Source: Selenomonadaceae bacterium (GTDB lineage: Bacteria; Bacillota; Negativicutes; Selenomonadales; Selenomonadaceae). Taken from it: a stretch of DNA of 6,193 nucleotides. The first letter of the stretch is position 1; each line of letters begins with the position of its first letter. Both the position numbers and the translations under genes were made by a program. Where the stretch lies: positions 1 to 6,193 of the forward strand of contig JAFSUE010000047.1 of NCBI GenBank assembly GCA_017445435.1, given 5' to 3'. A model generated the notes under the pieces. The model was given only the letters and a program-made list of their open reading frames with translations, was not told the DNA's origin and searched no databases. Positions 1-5,768 of this stretch are shown here, piece after piece.

Positions 1-176
1 AAGACCGTCTTTGACGGCATCGGTTGTTGATAGCGAAATCTCAAATCTTAATGATGCGGGAGTATGTCAAAGTCCGTGGCGTTTGCAATTATTGTACGTA
101 TTATATTTTTTCGTAACAATAAGCGGACTCAAGTGTTGAAATAAACACTTCGGACAGCGTTGGAGTTGTCCCAAAC
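1..176. other. Leader region upstream of tRNA-Tyr, no supported gene
   Basis: I see no convincing coding region here. The only clear structure is a perfect 7-bp hairpin, AAGTGTT (131-137) and AACACTT (144-150) around a 6-base loop, with no T-run after it, so it is not a standard terminator. A smaller hairpin, CCGTC/GACGG, lies at 5-17. A TATTAT/TATATT stretch at 99-107 could be a -10 element for the tRNA, but no -35 is properly spaced from it. The short open frames (51-116 and 64-144) lack a correctly spaced ribosome site. The stretch is probably intergenic DNA plus the tRNA promoter and leader. Confidence 0.4.
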
Positions 177-260
177 GGGTAGGTGCCCGAGTGGCTAAAG
201 GGGGCGGACTGTAAATCCGTTGCATTTGCTACGATGGTTCGAATCCATCCCTGCCCACCA
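177..260 (+). tRNA. tRNA-Tyr (anticodon GTA)
   Basis: The full cloverleaf can be drawn. The acceptor stem is 177-183 with 250-256 (one G-U pair), the discriminator is A257 and the CCA end is encoded at 258-260. The D arm starts at 186 with the CCCGAGTGGCTAAAGGGG pattern typical of Firmicute tRNA-Tyr. The anticodon stem is 204-208 with 216-220, and the loop CTGTAAA places anticodon GTA at 211-213. The T arm is 233-237 with 245-249 around TTCGAAT. Between the anticodon and T arms is a 12-base variable arm (221-232) with only a 2-bp GC/GC stem, short for a class II tRNA but in the right place. It charges tyrosine and reads UAU and UAC codons. It stands alone, with its own terminator 14 bases downstream. 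Confidence 0.96.
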
Positions 261-273
261 TCTTGAAATTAAC

Positions 274-300
274 AGCGTCGTCGTAGCACGGCGCTTTTTT
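274..300 (+). terminator. Intrinsic terminator of tRNA-Tyr
   Basis: A 7-bp stem, AGCGTCG (274-280) with CGGCGCT (289-295) including one G-U pair, has an 8-base loop and runs directly into six T residues (295-300). It lies 14 bases after the tRNA CCA end and fits rho-independent termination of the tRNA transcript. Confidence 0.85.
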
Positions 301-359
301 GAATTAAGAATTAAGAATGTAGAATTAAGAATTAAAATTCTAATTCTAAAAGCTAAAAA
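301..359. repeat. Five-unit heptamer array plus AAAAGCTAAAAA tail
   Basis: Bases 301-335 are five 7-bp units in a row: GAATTAA twice, GAATGTA once, GAATTAA twice. After them come AATTCT twice (336-347) and the 12-mer AAAAGCTAAAAA (348-359). The same 12-mer occurs in opposite orientation at 2466-2477, again next to a five-unit 35-bp heptamer array (2496-2530) of different sequence. The element sits between the tRNA terminator and the terminator of the lipoprotein operon, so it interrupts no gene. The pattern resembles the short tandemly repeated heptamers of some bacterial genomes; its role is unknown. Confidence 0.8.
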
Positions 360-394
360 CAGGAGTTAGAGTAGTTCACTCTAGCTCCTGTTTT
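355..394 (-). terminator. Strong bidirectional terminator ending the lipoprotein operon
   Basis: A 17-bp stem pairs 356-372 with 378-394, with one T-G wobble and a 5-base loop (AGTTC). On the minus strand the stem is followed by a T-run (complement of 355-359); on the plus strand the stem itself ends in TTTT (391-394). It lies 15 bases beyond the stop codon at 410-412, so it ends the minus-strand lipoprotein transcript and can also back up the tRNA terminator from the other side. Confidence 0.9.
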
Positions 395-409
395 CATTTC
401 AAAGTTTAT

Positions 410-1420
410 TTAAAACTGATCAATATTGCTACGGTCAATAATCTGCGGTGTGCAAAGGTACGCGGGAACAACTTTAACGCCGTTATCGTAAGTTTTCACG
501 TCGTTAATGTCGGGAACTGTACCGTCGACGACAGCTTTTACCATACGAAAACATTTCAGCGTTAAAACTTCAGGGTCTTTAGCTACAGTAAAAGTTTGTT
601 GACCATTTTTAATTCTTTCAAGCGCGGCAGGGTCGGCGTCAAGTCCACAAATTAACGGTATGGGTTGACCTGCGCGGCGCATTTCATCAAGGATAACGCC
701 AGCAATTTCATCATTAGGCGCAATTATAGCGTGAAGTGTTTCACCATTATAATACTTCGCCAAAAGTTCCTTAATGCGTGGACGTGCATTTTCAGCGTAC
801 CAATCTTTAACCGTTACTTGGTCAAAGTCAGTTTGTCCTGAACGGCAGACAAGCTGTCCATTATTCAAGTACGGGTCAAAAATTTTCATTATGTTTCTTA
901 AAAAAATGTGGGAGTTATTGTCCGTCGTGCCGCCTGCAAAAAATTCAATATTATAAGGTCCGCCGCCTTTTCGCAAATTCAAAACTGTTTCAAAGTACAA
1001 CGCCTGCGCTTCGCCTACCGCGTCATTATCATAGCTGGCATAGTAAGTTACGGCGTCCGTACCAAAAATAATTCTGTCAAAGGCGATAATCGGTACATTG
1101 TAAGATTTTGTTTCCTCAAGCGCTTGTGCAAATGCGGAAGAGTCAATCGCGCCAACTACGACGCAGCCTGGCTTAGTTTTAATCGCCTCGACAACTTGTG
1201 CAACTTGTTCGTCACTGGTTGAGGAAATTTTCATATCGACTTTAAAGCCGTCTTCTTCAAGATAGCGTTGCAAGGCGCTACCGTTACGCTCCCAACTCGG
1301 CGTAGTGTTCGGGAAACAAACGGCAACTGTTTTGTGTCCTGAAGTACTTGTACCGCAACCAGTTAATAAAACTGTTATCGTCATCAGCGCGGCGACGCAT
1401 AAAAATTTTAGCTTATCCAT
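410..1420 (-). CDS. ChvE-type monosaccharide-binding lipoprotein, second of a tandem pair
   Basis: Encodes a 336-residue extracytoplasmic sugar-binding lipoprotein. Residues 1-22 are a lipoprotein signal with lipobox L-T-G-C and Cys22 as the lipidation site. The rest is a two-lobed periplasmic-binding fold of the XylF/ChvE group. Blocks recalling Agrobacterium ChvE include the FDR segment (113-116), YYASYDND (127-133), GPYNIEFFAGG (154-164), SGQ (194-196), NGVKVVP (313-319) and the YLCTP end. Asp115-Arg116, Asn236 and Asp261 fall where RbsB-type proteins contact the sugar ring. The exact sugar cannot be read off; ChvE itself binds several aldoses. The frame stays open to a GTG at 1432, but that GTG lies inside an AGGTGG ribosome site (1429-1434) placed 8 bases before the ATG at 1420. 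The paralogue's N-terminus also lines up with this ATG. The gene follows its paralogue by 19 bases and precedes the 355-394 terminator. No ATPase or permease gene is adjacent. Confidence 0.93.
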   Translation of the reverse strand: MDKLKFLCVAALMTITVLLTGCGTSTSGHKTVAVCFPNTTPSWERNGSALQRYLEEDGFKVDMKISSTSDEQVAQVVEAIKTKPGCVVVGAIDSSAFAQALEETKSYNVPIIAFDRIIFGTDAVTYYASYDNDAVGEAQALYFETVLNLRKGGGPYNIEFFAGGTTDNNSHIFLRNIMKIFDPYLNNGQLVCRSGQTDFDQVTVKDWYAENARPRIKELLAKYYNGETLHAIIAPNDEIAGVILDEMRRAGQPIPLICGLDADPAALERIKNGQQTFTVAKDPEVLTLKCFRMVKAVVDGTVPDINDVKTYDNGVKVVPAYLCTPQIIDRSNIDQF

Positions 1421-1428
1421 ATTTTTCG

Positions 1429-1434
1429 CCACCT
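1429..1434 (-). promoter_or_regulatory. Ribosome site that fixes the start at 1420
   Basis: AGGTGG on the minus strand lies 8 bases before the ATG at 1418-1420. The competing upstream GTG (1430-1432) is part of this site and has no ribosome site of its own, so the longer open frame should not be used. Confidence 0.85.
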
Positions 1435-1439
1435 ATAAC

Positions 1440-2453
1440 CTAATAATCTTTAACGTTTGTTTGGTCAATAATTTGAGGAGTGCAGAGGTAGGCAGGAACA
1501 ATCTTTACGCCGTTATTGTACGTCTTCACGTCATTTATATCTGGTTCAGTGCCTTCAACGACGGCTTTAACCATACGAAAACATTTTGCAGTTAAAACGT
1601 CGGGGTCTTTAGCAATGGTGAAAGTTTGTTGCCCGCGTCTAATTCTGTCAATCGCTTTTGGATCGCCGTCAAGCCCTGAAATTAACGGTGCAGGTCTGCC
1701 AGCTTTTTGAATTTCATCAAGGATAACGCCAGCAATTTCATCATTCGGCGCAAGTATGGCGTGAAGTGTTTCGCCGTTATAATACTTCGTTAAAAGTTCC
1801 CTAATGCGTGGACGTGCATTTTCAGCTTGCCAATCTTTCACTGCGGCGGAATTAAAATCAGTTTGTCCTGAACGACAAACAAGTTGCCCTTTCTTCAAGT
1901 ACGGGTCAAGCATTTTCATAACAGTATCGAAGAAAATATGGGCGTTATTATCAGCTGGACCTCCTGCAAAAAATTCAATGTTATAAGGTCCGCCGCCCTG
2001 TTGAAGATTCATAGCCGCTTCAAAGTACAGCGCTTGAGCCTCACCGATAGCGTCATTATCAAAGCTGGCGTAGTAACTTACGGCGTCAGTATTTAAAATA
2101 ATTCTGTCAAAGGCGATAATCGGCACGTTGAAATTTTTAGCGTCTTCAAGTACGTCAACCAATGCCGCAGAATCAATCGCGCCAATTATCATACATTTAG
2201 GCTTATGTTGGAGCGCCTCTTTAATAAGTTGCTGTTGCTCTTCGACGGTAGCGGAACTTCTCACGTCGACAGTAAAGCCGTCTTCCTCAAGATAATTTTT
2301 GAGGGATTCGGCGTTACGTTCCCAACTTGGCGTAGTATTTGGAAAACATATTGCAACATTTTTTCCGCCAGTATCTGCGCTACTGCCGCAACCTGTAAGC
2401 GCGACGGTAAATATTAGCAGGAAGGCGGCTAATAAAATTTTTATTTTACGCAT
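1440..2453 (-). CDS. ChvE-type monosaccharide-binding lipoprotein, first of a tandem pair
   Basis: Encodes a 337-residue lipoprotein with lipobox L-T-G-C (Cys22) followed by a XylF/ChvE-group sugar-binding domain. A hand count of an ungapped alignment with the downstream gene gives about 218 identities in 307 positions (roughly 71%), so the two are tandem duplicates. Likely sugar-ring contacts are kept: Asp116-Arg117, Asn237 and Asp262. The copies differ most at about residues 61-110 and at the extreme C-terminus, while 191-337 is nearly invariant. The ATG at 2451-2453 has AGGAAG at 2461-2466, 7 bases away. The gene lies 75 bases after the chemoreceptor stop with no terminator between, so co-transcription is plausible. 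With no transporter genes alongside, the protein may deliver sugar to a distant ABC permease, to the chemoreceptor, or both; gene order alone cannot decide. Confidence 0.93.
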   Translation of the reverse strand: MRKIKILLAAFLLIFTVALTGCGSSADTGGKNVAICFPNTTPSWERNAESLKNYLEEDGFTVDVRSSATVEEQQQLIKEALQHKPKCMIIGAIDSAALVDVLEDAKNFNVPIIAFDRIILNTDAVSYYASFDNDAIGEAQALYFEAAMNLQQGGGPYNIEFFAGGPADNNAHIFFDTVMKMLDPYLKKGQLVCRSGQTDFNSAAVKDWQAENARPRIRELLTKYYNGETLHAILAPNDEIAGVILDEIQKAGRPAPLISGLDGDPKAIDRIRRGQQTFTIAKDPDVLTAKCFRMVKAVVEGTEPDINDVKTYNNGVKIVPAYLCTPQIIDQTNVKDY

Positions 2454-2460
2454 TGTGTCA

Positions 2461-2466
2461 CTTCCT
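2461..2466 (-). promoter_or_regulatory. Ribosome site of first lipoprotein gene
   Basis: AGGAAG on the minus strand ends 7 bases before the ATG at 2451-2453. It shares its edge with the AAAAGCTAAAAA repeat tail (2466-2477), so the repeat element directly abuts the translation start signal. Confidence 0.8.
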
Positions 2467-2530
2467 TTTTAGCTTTTAGCTTTCAGGATAAAATTACTAA
2501 CTACTAACTACTAACTACTAACTACTAACT
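2466..2530. repeat. Five perfect ACTAACT heptamers plus inverted AAAAGCTAAAAA tail
   Basis: Bases 2496-2530 are exactly five perfect copies of ACTAACT. On the minus strand the array is followed by AATTTTATCCTG and then two AAAGCT-type units that contain AAAAGCTAAAAA (complement of 2466-2477). The same order (five heptamers, an AATT-containing spacer, this 12-mer) occurs at 301-359 on the plus strand with different heptamers. The array overlaps the last two bases counted from the left of the chemoreceptor stop codon (TAG, complement of 2529-2531). Because 7 is not a multiple of 3, it presents TAG stops in all three minus-strand frames. Confidence 0.88.
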
Positions 2531-4226
2531 AAATTTTAAACTTGGACGCGGACGCCGTAAGTTCTTCTGCAAGATCGGAAAGTTTTTTGCTAGCGTTAGC
2601 AACTTCATCAATCGACGCGGACTGTTGCTCTGTTGCCGCGCTAACAGATTCAGTTTCGGAGCTAACGTCTTTACTTGAACGGTTGAGTTCATCCATTGCC
2701 TCAACAAGTTTGTCGACGCGATTAGCCGCCATTTTAGCATTGTTCAAAATTTCTACGGCGTGATTCGTCAACTGCGCAATAGCCGCCGTGATATTTCTGA
2801 AAGAATCGCCAGCCTCTGCAACGACAACTTTTCCGCTTTCAACTTCCTTGTTGCCACGCTCCATTTGTTCAAGCGCTTCTTTCATTTCATTTTGAATACT
2901 GGTTATAAGTTCGGCAATTTGTGACGCCGCGATATTTGAACCTTCAGCAAGTTTGCGAACTTCATCAGCTACAACGGCAAAGCCGCGTCCTGCTGAACCT
3001 GCGCGGGCAGCCTCAATCGCCGCGTTAAGTGCCAAAAGATTAGTCTGTTCAGCAATATTTGAGATTGTCGAACTGATATTTCCTATTTGCGTTGAACGCT
3101 CGGCAAGCTGTTCAATAACCTTTGCAGTCTGATTTACGCTATCGGCAACGACGGACATTTGGTCAACTGCGCCACGAACTGCTGTTCTGCCAGATTCGGC
3201 AATATCTTCAACATTTTTTGCGGAACTGACGGATGAATCAGCTTTCGTTTCAAATCCCTGCAAAAGTTCAGCGAAGGCGCGAATATCATCGGTTGACTGT
3301 TCGACGGCGACGCCTTGTTTGCTAGCATTTTCAGCAACATTGCCGATTGACGCGGCGACTTGTTGAGTTGCCAACGCACTTTGTGACGCATTTTCATTTA
3401 ACTGCGCGGCAAAAGTTGCGGCGTCACTTGCATTGCGCTGAATATTTTCTATAAGCTTACGAAGTTTGCCGATTGTGTCAGCGTAAATTTGAGTGAGCGT
3501 ACCAAATTCATCTTGAGTTTGCGGCTTAGCCTCGACAGTCAAATTTCCTGCGGCAAGTTCGCGCGAAACATTTGAAAGATATTCAATCGAATTAAGAATT
3601 GTTTTGCTAAGGAAGTACGCCATAAAAATGGAGAATACAACTACAACAACAATCATAATCGTTAAAATTAAGCGCGTCTGCGTGTATTTATTTTCTGAAT
3701 CGATAACTTCAGCGTGAATAAAATCTTTGCGGTTGTCCAAAACTTTGTTTAACTTCGTGCCGATGTACGTATACATTTTGCTGGAACTTTCAAGAAGGCG
3801 GGCAGCTTCAGGTACGTTGCCATTTTTCGCAAAATCCATAACGCGATTTGAATTGCTCTTGTACTTGTCCCAAGTATCGCGCATATCTTTAAAATCGTTA
3901 GCAATATCGCCTTCCAAAGTTGGCTGGATAGTGTCAAAAGTGATGTCAATTTGGTCAGCAAGTTTTTTAGTTTGTTGAGCGGCAAAAATTCTGCCTGGCA
4001 ACGTCGTAGCGTCAATTACTGCGTATTCACCCTGCCGATAGTCACTCATGGAACGTCCAGATTCAGACGCGGCAATTACGCCTTGAAGATGTTGCGTTGC
4101 AATTCTCAACGCGCCATCATTGATTGACGATAAACTAAACGATGAATAAACTCCGTTGCCGACAAATGCAATTATTAACAGTATGAAGACGAAAAATAAT
4201 TTTTGCCGAATACTCATAGAATTCAT
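2529..4226 (-). CDS. Methyl-accepting chemotaxis protein (transmembrane chemoreceptor)
   Basis: Encodes a 565-residue receptor that would control the CheA kinase through CheW at the inner membrane. Residues 10-30 are the first membrane segment. Residues 31-183 are an all-helical extracytoplasmic sensor domain of four-helix-bundle size and character. Residues 186-206 are the second membrane segment and about 207-260 a HAMP domain. The rest is the signalling coiled-coil hairpin. Its tip (391-430) carries EQTNLLALNAAIEAARAG and GRGFAVVADEVRKLAE almost exactly as in the family, but Ser411 replaces the usual Glu of ARAGE. The arms on either side of the tip are longer than in the E. coli Tsr class, as is usual in Firmicutes. 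There is no CheR-tether pentapeptide. The frame stays open to a TTG at 4256, but the ATG at 4224-4226 has GGAGG 7 bases upstream and is preferred. Downstream lie two sugar-binding lipoprotein genes, suggesting an indirect, binding-protein-mediated signal. Confidence 0.96.
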   Translation of the reverse strand: MNSMSIRQKLFFVFILLIIAFVGNGVYSSFSLSSINDGALRIATQHLQGVIAASESGRSMSDYRQGEYAVIDATTLPGRIFAAQQTKKLADQIDITFDTIQPTLEGDIANDFKDMRDTWDKYKSNSNRVMDFAKNGNVPEAARLLESSSKMYTYIGTKLNKVLDNRKDFIHAEVIDSENKYTQTRLILTIMIVVVVVFSIFMAYFLSKTILNSIEYLSNVSRELAAGNLTVEAKPQTQDEFGTLTQIYADTIGKLRKLIENIQRNASDAATFAAQLNENASQSALATQQVAASIGNVAENASKQGVAVEQSTDDIRAFAELLQGFETKADSSVSSAKNVEDIAESGRTAVRGAVDQMSVVADSVNQTAKVIEQLAERSTQIGNISSTISNIAEQTNLLALNAAIEAARAGSAGRGFAVVADEVRKLAEGSNIAASQIAELITSIQNEMKEALEQMERGNKEVESGKVVVAEAGDSFRNITAAIAQLTNHAVEILNNAKMAANRVDKLVEAMDELNRSSKDVSSETESVSAATEQQSASIDEVANASKKLSDLAEELTASASKFKI

Positions 4227-4233
4227 TCTTACC

Positions 4234-4238
4234 CCTCC
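4234..4238 (-). promoter_or_regulatory. Ribosome site of the chemoreceptor
   Basis: GGAGG inside a G-rich run on the minus strand, 7 bases before the ATG at 4224-4226. The upstream TTG (4254-4256) lies ahead of this site and would translate through it, so the 10-residue longer form is unlikely. Confidence 0.85.
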
Positions 4239-4269
4239 CCCTTTTAAAGTACACAAATTAACGGAAAAT

Positions 4270-4299
4270 TTTATACGCTTAAATTAAATGCGCGGTTAA
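4270..4299 (-). promoter_or_regulatory. Candidate chemoreceptor promoter
   Basis: On the minus strand TATAAA (4270-4275) follows TTAACC (4294-4299) with an 18-base spacer, a partial sigma-70 type match. The same bases read as TAAC, 16 bases, then GCGTATAA, which partly resembles the flagellar sigma factor pattern TAAA-N15-GCCGATAA (6 of 8 in the -10). Either reading would give a leader of about 40 bases before the ATG. The assignment rests only on these imperfect matches. Confidence 0.35.
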
Positions 4300-4340
4300 A
4301 TTTTCCTGCCGCCGCTTAAAATTTATTTATATGTAAGATT

Positions 4341-4384
4341 AAAAATAGCCGCTCACTGAAAAGTTGAACGGCTTTTATTTTTTT
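4341..4384. terminator. Bidirectional terminator between nuclease-like gene and chemoreceptor
   Basis: A 9-bp stem, AGCCGCTCA (4347-4355) with TGAACGGCT (4365-4373) including one wobble pair, surrounds a 9-base loop. A T-rich tail follows on both strands: 4373-4384 on the plus strand and the complement of 4341-4346 on the minus strand. It lies 25 bases past the stop of the 5595-4399 gene, so it most likely ends that transcript and makes the chemoreceptor a separate transcription unit. Confidence 0.85.
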
Positions 4385-4398
4385 GTACGAATGAAATT

Positions 4399-5595
4399 TT
4401 ATAGCACGGAAAGTTTGTCGAACGTATCAAAAATTTTTTCCTTGACGTTGTCCGCCGTAATTTCGGAAAGGGGAATTGCCTTGTAAATTATCTTGCTAAG
4501 TTTTTGATATTTATCTTGTACGTCGAGCGGCAATTCAATTTTAGTATAATCGCCTTCCGTGACGTTTTCAAATTTCCACAAAGGATCATTATAATTTCCA
4601 ATGTCACTAGGGCTTATGCGTGCTTGGAAGTCGAAGGCGTCATTGTAAAAATATTTCATAACTTTGACGTGACTTTCAACGACGCTGACTTCAATTCCGT
4701 AGACAATATTTTTTATGTCGTCATTGCGCTTGAAAAGCAAAGTAAAGCTACCGTACATAAAGCCATAAAAATTTCTGTCACTGTTAAAGCGTAAAAAATC
4801 TTTCGTCAATAATTCGTAGGTAGTAATTTCTTTCTTTGTAAGATTTTTGCAATGCTCCAAAAATTTTTGTACATTTTCATGAGTTTTGCGAATCACGGCG
4901 GCGGCATTCACAATATTTTCGTCCGTCTTAGCAGTCATAAAATTTTCCTTTCCAAAATTAAAATATTCGTCAACAGAAATTTCTGCAACGTCGCCTAAAT
5001 TAAACGTGCGGAAACGTGCAAATTCTTTCAGCGTCAAAAGTTTAATCAAGTCGTCGACAATAATTTTTTCGTAGGGATTCAACGCCGCATCATTCCCCAA
5101 AATTTTCAGCGCGTCTAAAAAATCTTCCCACGCAATGTAGCAAAGTTGCACGCCGTATTCGTCCAAAATTTTTTTGCGATAATCCGCCGTCGCAATCTCA
5201 AGACAAGTACTTTCTGGCGCTAAAAATAGCAAAATTTTTTCCCTACCGTACGCCTTACGTTCAACAATTTCAGCTTCCCGTTCAAGTTGATCATCGCCTG
5301 AAAGTTCGCTTAAAAATTTTACTTCGACGCCAATAATAACTTCGTCGAAAGTCATCAGCAAATCAAGTTCGCCCATCTTGTCGTACGACCAAAATTTTAT
5401 TTTGTCGCCAAAAAATTCACAGTTAATTTTGTCAATGACGGCGGCAATTTCTTTTGGACGAATGCAAACTTTCAACAGCGGCTTTAAAATTTTATTAAAG
5501 GCAGTGTAGCGCAAAGTTCCAAAGACGTTTCCCGTGAGTTCATCTTCCATATGATTTTCCAATTTCCCATGAAGTTCAGCTAACAAATTTTTCAT
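4399..5595 (-). CDS. Orphan PD-(D/E)XK nuclease-like protein with unknown C-terminal half
   Basis: Encodes up to 398 residues, apparently cytoplasmic: no signal peptide or membrane segment is visible. The N-terminal half has the layout of the PD-(D/E)XK nuclease superfamily. There is an acidic helix start EDEL (17-20) leading into NVFGTLRY (23-30), GELD (75-78) before a strand, then VEVK (90-93), followed by SGDDQLERE (99-107) on the next helix. Asp78, Glu91 and Lys93 would be the catalytic set, with Glu17 or Glu19 as a possible helper and Gln103 as the helix glutamine often seen in this fold. Residues 170-398 match nothing I recognise; they are charged, rich in Lys, Asp, Phe and Tyr, and could bind DNA or a partner. 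The start is uncertain: the ATG at 5595 is directly against its GAGGAG site, a TTG at 5586 is 9 bases from it, and the next ATG is at 5550. No methylase or partner gene is adjacent, so restriction, repair and phage defence remain open. The nuclease fold is inferred from motifs only. Confidence 0.8.
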   Translation of the reverse strand: MKNLLAELHGKLENHMEDELTGNVFGTLRYTAFNKILKPLLKVCIRPKEIAAVIDKINCEFFGDKIKFWSYDKMGELDLLMTFDEVIIGVEVKFLSELSGDDQLEREAEIVERKAYGREKILLFLAPESTCLEIATADYRKKILDEYGVQLCYIAWEDFLDALKILGNDAALNPYEKIIVDDLIKLLTLKEFARFRTFNLGDVAEISVDEYFNFGKENFMTAKTDENIVNAAAVIRKTHENVQKFLEHCKNLTKKEITTYELLTKDFLRFNSDRNFYGFMYGSFTLLFKRNDDIKNIVYGIEVSVVESHVKVMKYFYNDAFDFQARISPSDIGNYNDPLWKFENVTEGDYTKIELPLDVQDKYQKLSKIIYKAIPLSEITADNVKEKIFDTFDKLSVL

Positions 5596-5601
5596 CTCCT
5601 C
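5596..5601 (-). promoter_or_regulatory. Ribosome site with odd spacing at the nuclease-like gene
   Basis: GAGGAG on the minus strand touches the ATG at 5593-5595 with no spacer. The TTG codon at 5584-5586 (codon 4 of the long form) sits at a normal 9-base distance, so translation may really begin there and lose three residues. Confidence 0.55.
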
Positions 5602-5609
5602 TCGCGCAG

Positions 5610-5615
5610 ATTATA
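5610..5615 (-). promoter_or_regulatory. Candidate -10 element for the nuclease-like gene
   Basis: A perfect TATAAT on the minus strand. No good -35 is present at 16-18 bases upstream; that stretch is A/T-rich. If used, transcription would begin near 5603, leaving only about 8 bases before the ATG at 5595. Confidence 0.45.
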
Positions 5616-5768
5616 CTACGTACAAGGTAAAAATTTTTGCACGTTTAACAATCGCCAAAATTTTCTCGGCATAATGACTTCCAGTTCAAAACGCGGCTTG
5701 CCTAAATTTGCGCTTTGTCTGGATAAAATTTCGTTAAAGCCAATCTTTAACAAGACTCAAATAAATCC
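5616..5768. other. Divergent intergenic DNA
   Basis: Part of the 241-base gap between two divergent genes. I see no RNA gene, no strong hairpin and no supported coding region. A 58-codon open frame starting at 5674 lacks a ribosome site. The outer edges of the gap carry the promoter candidates listed separately. Confidence 0.5.

Noticed and set aside
65..70. Minus-strand TTGACA that could be a -35 element
   Set aside because: No -10 lies 16-18 bases downstream on that strand within the window, and no minus-strand gene is visible there.
51..116. A 21-codon frame with four tyrosine codons ahead of tRNA-Tyr, suggestive of a leader peptide
   Set aside because: It has no ribosome site, and Tyr codons are frequent by chance in AT-rich DNA. 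The hairpin after it has no T-run, so an attenuator is not supported.
64..144. A 26-codon frame with a hydrophobic middle
   Set aside because: The GGGAG before it is only 1 base from the ATG, the product resembles nothing, and the frame is very short.
301..335. CRISPR-like array
   Set aside because: The units are 7 bp and directly adjacent with no spacers, so this is a short tandem repeat.
908..1222. Long plus-strand open frame opposite the second lipoprotein gene
   Set aside because: It is an antisense shadow of a well-supported gene. Similar shadows occur at equivalent positions opposite the paralogue, as expected from shared sequence, and none has a convincing ribosome site or recognisable product.
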